Of a DNA stretch of 64,000 nt, positions 49,991 through 63,469 are shown piece after piece. The notes below the pieces were generated by a model. It was not told where the DNA came from. It made no database searches and was given only the letters and a program-made list of their open reading frames with translations. The position numbers were made by a program, and so were the translations under genes. This DNA is from Lutjanus erythropterus (taxonomy: Eukaryota > Chordata > Actinopteri > Lutjaniformes > Lutjanidae), in NCBI GenBank assembly GCA_020091685.1, contig CM034607.1, forward strand, positions 4,316,630 to 4,380,629, in the 5' to 3' direction. The number at the start of each line of letters is the position of its first letter. The first letter of the stretch is position 1.

Positions 49991-52900
49991 CGTCAGCGCC
50001 TGGGAACCCTGGTGGTCTCAGGGGTGGAACCAGCAGAAGGCCCGTCACAACGAACTTTCTATTAGCACTACTGAGTGTCACTTCATTCCATAGTTTAGGA
50101 GTAGCTCTCTGGTCTAGTTTTGGATGGAACCATTCCTTACAGTGCGGGTACATGTGAATAGCATTTTGTTCTCTTTTTTTTTTTTTTTTTTTTTGGGTTT
50201 GTTTTGTTGTTGTTATTGTTGTGGATATAACCTCTCACCTCGGATTTTACTATAGATTTATTTTGTGTTGATGATTGTACAGTTGGCATAATGGTGATTT
50301 TATCAACACTTGTTCATTCATTAGAAAACCATGCAAATGTTGTATTTTCCTTCCTTTATGTTGAAAAGTTCAAAATGGCTGCTCACCTGACACACAAAAC
50401 AAGACGTTGTTAGTGATCTGTTAGCATTTCCCCCACCTGCTCGACTTTATTGGACCCGTTTGTTGGTTAATACGTAGATTAACTGTCATATAGTCAGTCA
50501 TCCCTCTGGTGAGTGTCAGTGCCTCACCATCATACTGTGACCTGACCCGTTAACAGCAGCGCTCATAATGGACAACAGCTCCTTTGTAAGTCTCTGGGTA
50601 GCCGCTCGTCACAACTTCGAGTCCTAATGCTGCGTTCCAGAGATGTCGGAAAAATCTGAACTTTACAACAGAACAGCAACTCAAGGCAGAACCCAACGCA
50701 AGCAAACTGGGCATTTCTGCGAAGCCTTTCTCTGACATCCCATCTGTTAACACTACACAACAGTACTGTTGAATTTATTTGTAATCTTCAAAACACCCAA
50801 GTTCATTTTTCAGTAAAATACAAGCACAATTCTGCCCAATACTTACCTTTGTGGTAAGTAGCTAAATATGGAATTTAAAAATGTGAAAGTGCACTGACAG
50901 TTGCTAATGTGCTGTGCTAACTACCTAGCAAACATCGCTAAATATCATGGATGACCTTAGCTGTTGCACTATGACAGCATGTTAGAGCCATTACAGAAGT
51001 TTTTTTTAATTTTTTCAATAAAATGAAAGGGGGTGATGTTTTCAAAAGAAAAAAAAGTTGTACTCAGAGAACGTGAAACCAAATTCCATTTAAAAAATCA
51101 ACACTTAATATCCATTGGATATCGTCCAAGTTCTTGTATATGAAGAATGTCAAACCAAACTCAACTCAAAAAACGGGTAATTTAATCGCAACTTAATTTC
51201 CATAGGATATCGTCAAATTCTGTAATGATCAGGTCCATATTAAAGTTTATATACAACCAAAATGCTGGTGAAACTTCAGTTTGACACCCCTGGCTAAACC
51301 ACACACAATAAAAGTGCAGCTTACATGTAAGAATGTTAATTGTTGCTGCCCTCTAGTGGTCGCGAGTATTAATAACGCCTAACTGTGATAATGGGTACAA
51401 TGGTAATGATAAAAAATTGTCAGTTGTCAGTAAAATAACACAGCTATGTGTGTATTAATAAAAAATACTTTTCCTGGTAGGGTAAGTAATGAAAGTAATA
51501 ACTTTTATATGCAGTAATTGGAAAAGACATTGAAATACTTGTGAGAGAAGTAGCTTTAACTTATTACTAAATTCCAGCAACCTTCCTACCACTGCTTATG
51601 TGATAGTAAACTGAATATCTTTGGAGGATTTGGTCAGATAAAATAAGTGAAATAAGCAGCAAGCAATTAATCAGGAAATTATTAATAGATTTATCAACAT
51701 TGAAAATAATTGTTAGTTGTAGCTGGAAATAAATGCCAGCACATGGAATGGCAGAAGTATTACAGGGCATCAATTTAATTCCTTCCATGGCTCTAACATG
51801 CTGTTGTAGCTGCGTTTTTAAAAGAAGACTATCCGGGTGAAGAAAATCTTACTTGTGTCTGTGTTTTCTGTCTTTCTTTTTCCAAACCAGACCATAGAGA
51901 CACCAAATGGTTGTAATTCCAACCAACCCGCTGGTGATTCAGGCTTCCAACATCAAAAAGGAACGCAAGCAGAAGCATTAAAAAAGAGCTTGTCTGTTCA
52001 TGATCTCCTCCAGAGACTGGTCAGGTCTAAACTAAAGCACATAATGACACTGATGTCAGGAAAAGACAATCATACAGTATAGTACTTGTTTCTGTGTAAC
52101 GATGCCACATGCTGTGCCAAAACCAAGTGAATGATGCCCTCCTTATTGAATCCCTGCTGGGCTTTCATAGCGATATATAAGACTTGACTGGTTATGCTAG
52201 TTAGTGCATGCCGCTCACGCCGAGTCGCCCCTCCGGCTCACGTGTTAGTCCACGTTAGCAGCTTCTATAATGAGTTTTAAATGTTTCATCTCGGTCATGT
52301 TGCCGTGGGGTCCCACACACGATGATTTCAAGCGTTTTCTTTTCTTTTGTTTTTTTTCACAACTCTCTGAAAACGGGAGACTGTGTGTTGAAACAGTGAC
52401 GTCATGGTGCTATGGTGGGTTGGGGAAATGACTGATTGAACTGTATTGTTATTTACATGCAGAAATGAACATTATGTTTGTATAACAGCCCACCACCCTC
52501 TTATGATGGCATGCATATACACTAACACACAAACATGCACATATACAGCACATACAGTACACATACTGTACACATGCACATGTATGCATATATGCGTGTG
52601 CCTGGATAAGATATGGGTCAGACCCCACCACTGTGACCAACCAGTGGGATTTGTGAACATTGGCGGGCCCAAAAAAAACAAAAAAAAAAACAGTATGACT
52701 CATCATCAGCGAGGTACACTGAGAAAGCTGGTGAGATTGTGAAAACGTAGCTCTCTTTCCTTTCTTTGATTTTAGCTGGTATGTTCTTTTTTTTGTGTTG
52801 TTCTTCTAAAAAGCCTCGCTATGGTATTGTCGTTTGCAATGTGACACACATTTGCTTTGTATATCTCGCTTTTTCAAGCTTCACACTACTCCTCAAAGCA

Positions 52901-53026
52901 GCTTGTGTTTTTTTTTCTCTCTCTCTTTTCTGTGAAGTGATGCCTTTTATCAAAGCAATAGACTTGCTGCAGTGTTTGAATGACCCGGACCTCACACACA
53001 CACCTCACAAACTGTACAGTCTCAAA

Positions 53027-53032
53027 AATAAA
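53027..53032 (+). other. Candidate distal polyadenylation signal AATAAA
   Basis: AATAAA in the context CTCAAAAATAAATGCACAG, about 3.1 kb after the thrb stop, follows a non-repetitive stretch. Other AATAAA hexamers are at 51017-51022 and 51307-51312 and are equally usable in principle. Confidence 0.3.
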
Positions 53033-54366
53033 TGCACAGACAATCAGAGGGAGAGAGTGAACGGGGGGAATAAGGCACCCGGGCTCGGGCGGTCATCCCG
53101 GCCGACGTGCCGGGCCGCGCTGAGCCAGAGCCATTTTGGAAAAGTAACATTGGCCACGTTTACATGCACCCCTGTTGTCCATAGTCCTGTTAAAGTCATC
53201 ACTATGATGAGTTGTTGCCTGGTGCCATAAATAAACCAGTTAACAAAGTAGAAAACGTTGAGTAAAAATTAATATAATGTTGGTAGAATGATCATAAATT
53301 GAGCTAAACTCATTTGAATGTCAGTTGCTACAGGCACAAGATGAACAAAAAATTAAAAAATGTGAAATGAATTTGCTCAGTTATCACAACCAGGGGCTGG
53401 TTGCACAAGTATGCATATGTTAGACTGACCTAGAGTTAGGCCACTCTTAATTCTGCACTTAGACTTTCAACCAAACAGTCCCAGGAACTCAACTCAGGAA
53501 CTAAATGACCTCACAGTCCCTTTGGTGCGTTTCCATTGCATCTGAAGAACCGTGCAGATTAGACCAGCAAACTTTACATGAGCAAATTAGACCTAAAAGG
53601 CATTAAAGAAGTGCAATGAGATGGATGACAGCGCCATCATCTGGTTGTCTTTTGTAATTTACTGCTTCATGACTGTTTGATGTTCTACCTTAGTACTGGA
53701 CCACATTGAACGCTTGATCTCTATTACCTCTTTTTTCGATTTTTATACACTTTTACACTAGTCTCAGGAATTCGGCTGCAACTTTATTAAATGTCAACAT
53801 CAATGAAAGAAATTCCTGTGCTAAGCCCTGATATCCCAGCACCAATGCTTGCTTGCTTGCAGTCTGAATGAAAGCTGTCTAGAAGGGAACCCAAGATTTG
53901 TGAAACTTGGAATGCTATGGTAGAATCTGGTCAGGTATAGAGCCAGAACACACCAGGTTAGAGTTAGCAAAAGACCATGGTTTGGGTTAAAATGATCACT
54001 GTTGCAAGATCTTTCGGGGTGCCGGGGGTTCCCTTCTAGACATGACCCTGTACACATGCTGTAGCAGTTTGGAGGCTTGTGTTTGACCAGTCAGTAACAT
54101 CAGTAATTTAACTTCAGCCTGAGAGCTGCTGGACAATTACAGTAATACATACTACCTCAAGTGCAGGGGCTTTTTGGAAGGCGTAATCTATGTCTCAGAA
54201 ACCAGAACTGGAACTTCATTCCTTAGATCGAAATGCAAGTGAAGTTCCTGGAGTCCCAGAGTTTCTGTAAATATTTCTGGGATCCTGCACAAGTTAAGGG
54301 CCACACTGAAAGTCAAGATACGTGTACAAAATAAAAAATGAGTCATTTCAAAAATGAATCTTTTGA

Positions 54367-54389
54367 TTTTTTTTTTTTTTTTTTTTTTT
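54367..54389. repeat. Poly-T run (23 nt)
   Basis: Uninterrupted T run; no accompanying retroelement body was recognised. Confidence 0.95.
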
Positions 54390-56295
54390 GGCCAACAAAG
54401 GGTTGGAACTTTTTTCACCAACTAGTTACCTCCACTAAAGGGTATGTCTTTGGTGCCATCTGTCGGCAGGATTACAAAAAAACTACTGGCTCAGTTTTCA
54501 TGAAACTTGTAGGCCTTCTTCATTAACATGGATCTGGGCCTGTTCTAGTTGCACACCAAAGTTTGAACCATTTGAAGCATTTCCTTAAAAAATAGATGGG
54601 TTTGGAATCGGAAAAGCTGGAACCAAAAGATGTCAGGTTTTTTCCCTGGGAACCAAAGTGGGAATGTCATATTCTACAGGTCACTGTGTAATGTGCAAAA
54701 TCTGTTGATGACATCCTTAGTGACAATGGTTTGGCTCAAAATTGGTGGCTGGTTTCCTAGATAGCACCAAGTTTCTAAGAATCTTGAACCGAACCAGAGC
54801 TAATTTGGTGGAAAAGGGCCTTGAGCTGAATTCATTAAATTTTGGAACAAATCTGAATCAAGGGGCGGATACACAAATAATTTTCCACTTTTGTGAACAT
54901 TGTGAGATGGGGTATCTGGCCTTGTCGGAGGTCTGTACTTGAGTGCCCTAAGTTTGCCTAATTGACGTTGGGTTCTTGACGGGAGATTTTTGGCTGAAAA
55001 ACAGTGCTGATGAGATTTGTGAGACCAAACTATACATCAAACTGAAACTAAAACATAGGGCTAAAAAACACAAATCTTTGTAGAGCTGCACAGTTGGGTA
55101 TTAACTGTCTATTATGACCACTGTAACATTTGTTGCTAATAAAAACATTAATTAGTAGTCTTAAGCCAGATGATATCACACTATCACGATTAACTCTGCA
55201 TTAACCTCCACTGTTTATCCCCCAGTCCTCCAACTGGTATATTAGCACAATTTCTTCAACATCTTTCCCGTGCTTTCTTTTAGCTGTTGTGAACCAAGGT
55301 TTGTGGAATATTGTCATCCATTTCCTTCAGTGAACCTGCAGTGAGGAACTAATGCTTGCAGGGCCAGTTTGGACCAAGAACGTTCGCTCCCTGCTTATCG
55401 GCAGTCAGTATAAATTAACAAAAATCTCAACCTGTGTTTAAAGAGCGTCAAGATTGGATGGCTCTGTGAAATTGATGAACTTTGACACTGGTCTAAAGTG
55501 TGATTGAAGTCTGCCTGTGCAGCCAGCCCCAGGTTTCTCAAAGTATGAACTCATTTCAAGGCTAATGGTCATTGAGGAGAGGCACGAGTTGATTGAGCGT
55601 TGCCTTATAAAAGCTTTCTAGGCCAGAGTAATTGGAGCTTTCATTGTCTTGTTATTTCCCTTATCACATCTTGTGCAAGAGTGAAACTTCCAGAATAAAA
55701 GTCCAACAATACATCATTAGTATTAGACATTACAGCAGTGTAATTTAGCCATGACATTTCAGTTTAATCTCCTTACCGCTTACAAATGTCATGCTTTTCA
55801 TTTTCATTCAGTTTCATTTGATATTTAAAAGGAATGGACTGTTAGCTCAACCAGTGAGTTTTTAAAGCAAGGAAAGTGACCAAAACTACCGTCAACCAAA
55901 AGTATTTACAGTAACCTCAAACCTGTGTTAGTCTCTTTTAGTTGGCCATCTGAACAAGATGAAACTCACACTCATTTTACAAATTATGGCCTTATACAGT
56001 TGATAATGGCTAAAATGTTAGCAAACCATTGCCTATTCACTCACCTGAAGACGTGGAGTTAGCATTATTTTGGAGTTGTGTTTTTGGTGACCTGATGAAT
56101 GTAAGTCTAATGTTCATTCTCCATCAAATCTGTTGTGACCTTCAACAACTTCTGAGCAAACGTTGTGGCTCGATAGCTGCTGCTGCATGTGCTTCATGAT
56201 GCTCACCAGCTAGCCGCTAACTTTGTCTGTGTGACGTTTAAGGGAGGGGAGGTATCTGAGCTTTCCAGTAAAGCAGTTGATGGGAATGTTGAGGC

Positions 56296-57324
56296 TAGGG
56301 TTGCCACACTGACATAAATAAAGATGTCCCCACTTTCGTCTTACTGTACAAAAATGAAGCCAAAATGTCCCAGACACAGACCTGTATCCATGATATTTTT
56401 GGGGGTCTATCCCAGTGAGATTTTGAGCATCAGGACACTTCATTTCCTGCATTCGGGTGAATTTTTATGCACCAGTTTGTGCTTTTTATGCATCAGTTTC
56501 AAAGTCCTCGCTGCTCTTGTCAACATGAATGTAAAGAAAAGAAAAAGTCAATAAAGGTAAAGCACAGTTGCATCTCGTCTCGTGATACCAGACGATCTGA
56601 GATCTCGCCACCCACTGATGGTCTGGAAATTTCTAAATGCAAAACAGTTGCATGAATGGCAGCAAGAATGGCAAACAAACAAATGTAAGGGGCGTACCCT
56701 TACGTTTTTAAAAAGATTCACCTTCCTGGACACGCTGTCCCCTATGTTCCTACGATGGACGAGCTTTCATCCATTTCTCCTCAATGGAAGGCTCACGATT
56801 TTCCTTGGCACCACCCCAATATGAAGGGCTGCCATAAAGATTGGTCCTGCAATGCAGGTTTTTTAAACTCTCCAATTGTTTCCACTGAGTTTTAGCAAGG
56901 AAAGCTTTGAGAATGTCCTCAGTTTCTGTTTAGTGACGCATTTAGAGACTGACTTGCGACATCAGATTATGTACAAGGGCGAAATGATTGATATCAAAGC
57001 AACTCCAGGCTGTATCCTCTGCCCTTACCCTACTCAGACATAACAGTCCCCTGCTGAATGTTGCAGTCAGTCCACAGTGGGGGGCAGAAAGTACTCTCTC
57101 TCCACCTCCCTACACTCGTACTTTGAGTGTAATTCATTTGAAAGAAATGCACAAATAACAAAGTTAAAGGTGTTTCACAGACGGCATTATAGTTTGTGTT
57201 TTCACGGTAATGTGGTTATCATGAAATCTTTTGGCCACGCGAATAGCAGAGTGAAAATCTGATATTATGACAGCCCAATTTTCAACACGGGACAGTCCTG
57301 TATACACAACGGGTGGCAACCCTA
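56296..57324. mobile_element. hAT-like TIR element, about 1 kb, non-coding
   Basis: The left end is TAGGGTTGCCACACTGAC and the right end GGGTGGCAACCCTA, an inverted match over about 12 bp. The flanks GTTGAGGC and GTGGAGGT agree at 6 of 8 positions, a possible decayed 8-bp target duplication. There is no transposase frame inside. The 56570-56640 segment (TCTCGTGATACCAGACGATC) looks like a separate older repeat. Confidence 0.6.
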
Positions 57325-60300
57325 GTGGAGGTAGAACCTAAACAGTACAGTCGTGAGCCGTAAAAGAAAAACAGTGAGCTGGTGGAGGCTTAAATGCTCC
57401 TTCACTGCAAGTGATCCCTTCATATGACAGGAAGTCATTTGACTCAAGATAATTTTAAAAATATATTAATATCGACACTAATTTGATATACCCTATGGAT
57501 CTTTTGACAAATTCATTAAATAATATTTCTATCAGATGTGTCTCAACCATAACACGTCAACTCTGTAACCCTTCTAAATCAAAGCTAAATAAGAATTATG
57601 GTTTAAAAATGTGTATTTTAATAAGCATTAAGAGAACTATGAGACACTTTAAAAAATAAAATGGCAGCTCACTACGACTCTGCTGTGAAGTCAAAAAGTG
57701 TTTCATTTTGTCAACCCTGTAATTAATTTAATAAATGTGATAAAAAGTTAAATCACTAGGAGGTTGGCCCGTTACAAGGTTTAATAGCCGAGAGTTTGAT
57801 CTTTTAAAATATATTTTACAGCATAATTGAAGAGTAAAAATCAACCCCCCCTTCAAAATACAGTTCTCTCCAAGTTTTTAAGAATGAGTGTCCCGTGTAC
57901 GTGATGGATGGCGACACTCGTGGAGGCAGAAACTAAACAGTAAACTTAAAGCAATGAGGTGAAAGAAGAAAATGCTTCTTCACCGCAAGTGACACCATCA
58001 TATCACAGGTAGTCATTCGACTAAAAAAACATTTGTCTAAATAAAAAAATTATTACTAGTGCAGCTTTAACCTAAAAAACTAAACTAAAAATGGCAATTT
58101 TGAAAACTATGTGCAAACAGAAAATTGATTTAGCGTGAGGAACCTTTTGTAGTTTCCGATACGAATGTTTGTCTTTTGTGTGTATAAAGTGGCGTTAATG
58201 GCCGCGAGAATATGTTGGATTTCTACGCGTCACACACATAATTACTTGAATTATCGTATGCACAGTGCTGTTGGTGCATGTAAACATAGTCAATGCTGAC
58301 TGGTGGTTCAGAAAATGTTTACTGTTCCTGACGAGGTGCCAGTACACTGTTATCTCTCCCACGAGTTGTTACTCTTTAGGTTACTCAGTTACAAACCAAT
58401 AACGAGAGTTGCACCATAGAAAAGCTATTTTACAGTACAAAGGAAAAAAGGATGTATATTTTCAGACTGCAGATTTTTTTTACGGATGTTGTTAGCATAA
58501 TATGAACATAATATTGTTTTGCATAGCGTAAAAAAAAAAAAAATACAGTATCTTGCTCTCAAATCTATTTCCACATCTCTGCAAAAGAACAATGAGCAAG
58601 ACATTATGGATCATTAAAAAAAACAAAACATGGAAATTAGTGCATTAGTTCTGAGATTAATGAAAAAATAAATCAGTTATTACTGTAGCTGGACTTCACT
58701 GTCAATACAAAGCAGCACAGCTACACATGAACACATTTAAGGACAACTTCTTGGTCAAAGTGTAACCAGCATCAGACAAAAAGTCATCCACCGTCAACAC
58801 AGATCTCTCTCCTTGTGTGTTTGAGTGTCTTCTTGTTCAACTCATCTGTTCAACACGTACTGGAAAAACCGTCACGGAGAGAAAGGGAGATAAAGTGTGT
58901 GGAGGCGTAGCAGTGAATCTGACCAGATGCTGATTTGCACTCTGTGTTTTTACTGGAAACATGGTCCGGTAATCCGTGTCCAGCTGTGGACAGGTCTTTG
59001 ACGTGAGCATGGAGGACCTCGAGAGGAAATGATTTTAATGCTCATGATTGTTGATGATTGCAGCTAATGTGAATTGGCTCTTGAGAATAAAGATGGTTTT
59101 GAGAGAATTTTGTTTTGTGCTTTTAATTTTGTTGAAATTTAAGTGAAATTTCTTACTTTTGTCTTTAAAAAAATGACAAAATCACAATCAGTCACAAGCA
59201 ATTCAAATGTATTATTTTTTATTTATGATTTTATTTAATTATCTATTTATTCAGGCCTTGATTATCTTCCATACCTTGCTTACTTTTGCATTTTAAAAAG
59301 TTATGTTTTTTAAGAATCCTTTTAATGAGCTGGTACAGAGGCGCTATTAATTCATTTGAGGTAAACCAAAAAATAAGCTTCAGACAAACTTCTTGTTACC
59401 TTGTCTAACATCACCAGTTTTCCAATAGCAGAGTCCTCTAACTAATGTTAGCAAAACTGCTAGATTAGATTAGCTAACTAACAATTAATATAGATTAGCT
59501 CACTAGTTAGCCAGAATTTTCTAACATTAGCTATCAGAGGTAAGTAGCTGATTTATGATGATAAAATGCTAGATAGCTAGCATTTTGCTAACATTAGCTA
59601 ACTCAACATGGGACTCCTTAAAATTTGGTATAGAGAGGCAAAGTCAAAGTTGCAATTTGTTGTAATTTAATTTTAGTTTAATTTTGTTTTTTTTGTTTAA
59701 ACCACTCAGTGAACTACGTCTCTCGTCTTGCACAATATAGGTCATCAACATAAATCTTGCTGTCTTACCTTAAGTGTTTTACCCAGCAACTCCTGGTCCT
59801 TTTACCAGCTATGAAGAGACAGAATGGGTAAGACCTATTGTTTCGTGATGAAAGGTATCACAACGTCAGTGGCTAATGTTAGCTTTTGGAGAGAGAAAGT
59901 CATTACGTCTAAATTCTTGTGGAGTGATGACTGCACCTTTGAATGTGACCATTCAGTACAGGCATGAAAACTTTTGCCATTAGACATAACAGGACAGCAT
60001 GTAACTAGTGGGCAAATTTCCAGCAATTGTGCATGGAAAAAAAAAATAGTACAGCAGTACATTGTAGAGAGTTGGAGCCACAGACTGTATATTAAACAGG
60101 CTGAAGTCTTGTTTAATATACAAAGGATGAAGCAAGTTGTTTCCCTCCATCCCCTCCTCCCCAGACTCGGGAAAGCTCAGGCGGGCCACAGGAGTGCAGG
60201 ACGTGTGCAACATCACAAATTGATGATAACAAGTGGGGATGAGTCCTCCACTGTAAGTTGATCAGCTGGTTATAATTGTCAGTTGTCTGTCAAAGTAAAG

Positions 60301-60527
60301 TTTGCCCACTTTGCCCACAGACCACAGTGACTGCCTGTCTCACTGTCTGCCAAACTCCATTAACATTTTGTTCAATTTAACAGTTATAAACATCTACGCC
60401 TTCTACAAGATTATTGATGATTTCTTACCACTCATAAACAGACACTTGCTCATTTTGTGAACATTCAGCATTAATTTGAATTCGGGCAAACAACAAGTTA
60501 TTCTGGCTGGAATATAAATTTCAAGGC

Positions 60528-60542
60528 GGGGGGGGGGGGGGG
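60528..60542. repeat. Poly-G run (15 nt)
   Basis: Fifteen consecutive G, rare in this AT-rich window. Confidence 0.95.
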
Positions 60543-60687
60543 CACAGTGGCTACAGTATTGCTGACACAGAAGCAAGTATTCCAACTTAATATGTTTCCT
60601 TGCTCTCTAATGACACGTCATTGTTATGTTATTATTCATTACAGTAAATATATTATAAATATTTTTTTTTTTATTATCCTGCATTTC

Positions 60688-60745
60688 AAGAATAAAGTTG
60701 AAATGTCAAGAATAAAGTTGGCGTTTTGACTTCATTCTCAACATT
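60688..60745 (+). repeat. Short copy of the GAATAAAGTTGAAATGTC minisatellite
   Basis: Two direct units (AAGAATAAAGTTGAAATGTC, then AAGAATAAAGTTGG) followed by an inverted one (TTTTGACTTCATTCTCAAC). Confidence 0.8.
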
Positions 60746-61984
60746 TCTATTTTCCATACCCTAGAATTGCAAAATAAATAGATAAATAAAAAAGAATCCC
60801 CTTTTCCTGGCCGTATCACTTGTATGATTCTTCTTCCACTCTGCAGGTTAATTTAGTCACTCACCAAGTTAAATCTTAATATTAATGTCTTCATTAAACA
60901 TTTGACTGCAAAATTGGTGGAAAGTCTAAATTCCTCTCATAATATCTTCCCACATTCTGGTCTTCAGCCAAACTTTGGTACAAATTACATGACTGACATC
61001 ACCCACAGATCCTGACACTATATATGTATAATGTATATGACAGGACAATGGTGAACTGATGTCCAATATATGAGTATACATGTAGTTATGCATCTTTTCA
61101 CAGATTCACTTGAATAGACAAAGGTTCAACATTGATCTTGAGTTTGAGGCTGTCGTTATAAACTAAAATATTAATCTGAAGCGTGTATTGATTCTTCGTA
61201 GTATGTTTTGCTTCCAGGGAACTGAAATCACTTCTAATGTGGTTTCCAGAGGCAACATGAGCAGGCTGCAGATGGTGTCTGAGTCCCAGGCTGCAGGGAG
61301 TGGCTGCAAGTGGACACATAGAGAGGAAGCTGCCTGTTGCCATCTGCTGATGGATAGTGACACTACCACAGTCAGTCACACTGCTGAGCCTTCAATCTTC
61401 ACAGGTTTTAGATGAATTAAATTCTCTGCACAGCATCCTCTTTATGATACTCATGCTGTTGCACCTGAGTTTCCATTACAACTCGTTCTGTTGCTTTGTA
61501 TTTGAAAAAAAGTTGCCAAAAGTCAACTGAGAATATGCAAACAGATGCTGTGCAGAAGATTCAGTCTCATGTATTCTTCTTATTCATGAGCAGTGGCAGC
61601 TGGTCAATAGAGGGCGCCGCCCCACCTCTTAAAACTTCAGTGAAGAAGACTTACTTGAAAATGTATATCGTATATTTCTTTGAATGAGCAGTGATAATAT
61701 TGTGAAGTTAGAGAGTAAAATGTATAATCTGCACTAAAATGTTTTACGATGTCCAAAGTTACGGGTAGGTCATGTTTTTCCGGCTTGGGGTGCAATTTTT
61801 GGAGTCATGAAATCTGTGAAGTCACCATAAACAAGGTGTTTTGAGAGGAGAACGAAGAGAAGCTGAGAGTTAAAGAACCTGATCAGCTGACATCATAAAG
61901 CAACAACAATCAGAGGAAGATGATAAACTCTCTGAGGAGAACACTGACAGTGGAACTCAGCCTCACACTGAGACCAGGTGATCT

Positions 61985-62335
61985 TCAGACAGGTGAGCTG
62001 TGCTGGAGAAAATATTCACATCCTTTACTTCAGTAAAAACACCAGTACACACTGTGAAAATACTCCATTACAAGTAAAAGTCCTGCAGTCAAAACCTTAC
62101 TTGAGTAAAAGTATGTCAACATTATCAGCTGTTATCAGTATGAAAAGTAAAAATACCCACTGTGCAGTAAAATGTTCCCTGTCAGTAACAAGTAACTGTA
62201 CCTATCAGGTAAATGTAGTGGAGTAAAAAAGTTAAGTAGAACTATAAAGTAATACAATATGGATGTAATTTGAAATTAGACTTAGGTAAAGTAGTTGAGT
62301 AAAAGTACTTAGTTACATTCCCCCACTGGAGATGA
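61985..62335. repeat. Interspersed repeat rich in AAGTA words, copy B
   Basis: ATATTCACATCCTTTACTTC, TACAAGTAAAAGTCCTGCA and TTACTTGAGTAAAAGTA, ending with AAGTACTTAGTTACATTCCC and CCACTG. Same family as 13715-13867 but longer. Confidence 0.7.
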
Positions 62336-62743
62336 TAGAAGCTGAATCTGTGGTTTTGGTCTTTTACAAACTTTTTAATAGTTTCTGTTTTGTGGAAAAA
62401 TAAAATGGGCGACACACCTTAAAGCAGGTACTTTATATAAACCTGCTGAAGACATTTAACCACCGAGTCTCTCAGAAATTTAAATCTCTCAGAGAGAATT
62501 TACATGCAAAAGTATGTTTTAAGCTACAAGATGGCAATTTTGAATTTATTTATTTATTCTTATAAAATGTATGTGACCCTTTTTGACAAAACATTTACAG
62601 AAGTTTAACAACTTGCTATTCAGTATTCAGTTACCTTAACATATTTTGCATAATAGTTAGTAAGTTAACAAAATTAAACATCTGCATTCACAGCATTATC
62701 AACTGCATCAACTGGTAGTGCATGAGGTGCTTCTTTGCTGTTT

Positions 62744-63469
62744 CTAAACATTTTTCGCCAGGAAGACAAGCCTGTCCACTACCTCAGGCTTGAGGCATGC
62801 ACGGTGGCATGTGCATTCTTCTTGAAGAAGGCAGCTAAAGTCATTGGGCAGAGGCTGTTCTTCTTCACACACCTGCACAGCTGGACCAGGCTGCTGTGGT
62901 GTACTCTTGTCAGCAGGAGCAAGAGACATGAGTTCAGTGAACACTCCTTCCAGCTCCGTAGCGATCCTTTGGCGTGTACTGTTATACAGCTGAGGCAAGG
63001 CAACTTCAGAAAAATGTTTGCGGCCTGGTAGCACGTACCTGGGATCCAAAACTTTCAGCAGGTGAATAAACCCCGGCTTTTCCACAGTGTATATGGGCAC
63101 CATATCTCTTGCAATATACATCGCGACTGCATCCGTGACAGCTTTCCACCGGGCTCCTTTCTTATCGTACGGGATACAGTTTGTCAATGTTTCCAAGACG
63201 GTAGGTTGTTTTTTGGTGGCGGTGCTTGGGCTGCCGCGGTCTTGTTCATTTCGTAGGGAGCAACACCTCTCCCACTTGGCAGCATGCCTCTGTTTGAGGT
63301 GCTGCAGTAAATTGGTAGTACTGCTAACTTTGGTAGCAACAGCCTTTAAACAGACTTTGCAGCGAGGTGCTGTTTGTTCTGTGTCTGACGCCACAAACCC
63401 GAACCAATTCCAAATAACTGAGGATACGTTTCCTTTCTTCGGAGTGAACTCTGCACCGCTTGCGGCCAT
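62744..63469 (-). pseudogene. hAT (ZBED-like) transposase remnant with the core deleted
   Basis: A 241-codon open frame. Residues 15-65 are a BED zinc finger with C37-x2-C40 and H57-x4-H62. Residues about 85-150 (VLETLTNCIPYDKKGARWKA, TVEKPGFIHLLKVLDPRYVL) match the N-terminal part of hAT transposases and ZBED1-like proteins. The C-terminus (CLKPEVVDRLVFLAKN) matches the very end of the hAT dimerisation domain. Intact family members are about 600-700 residues, so the catalytic RNase H-like core between about residues 215 and 222 has been lost by an in-frame internal deletion. The element is non-autonomous. An unrelated expressed gene is unlikely because the terminal hAT sequence lies just beyond. 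Confidence 0.85.

Larger units (their letters stand above)
49923..53040 (+). other. Probable thrb 3' UTR region
   Basis: No separate gene is recognised here. The sequence after the stop begins with a GT-rich microsatellite (49938-49990) and a 21-base poly-T run (50174-50194), followed by AT-rich unique sequence. AATAAA hexamers occur at 51017, 51307 and 53027. Vertebrate TRbeta messages often have long 3' UTRs, and 52080-52350 and 52940-53040 look non-repetitive, so I favour a long UTR that may end near 53.05 kb. This is inference: the poly(A) site cannot be fixed from sequence alone. Confidence 0.45.
53041..62743. other. Intergenic region downstream of thrb; no coding gene seen
   Basis: No exon or RNA gene is recognised. 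Named contents are a GC-rich patch at 53066-53125, the TIR element at 56296-57324 with a duplicated flank at 57.9-58.0 kb, a GCTAAC/GTTAGC-rich stretch at 59440-59600, poly-G at 60528, and repeats at 60688 and 61985. The rest is ordinary AT-rich intergenic sequence. Confidence 0.65.

Noticed and set aside
52766-53230. 154-codon open frame downstream of thrb
   Set aside because: No family resemblance; it spans a poly-T tract, a CA repeat, a candidate poly(A) signal and a GC-rich patch.
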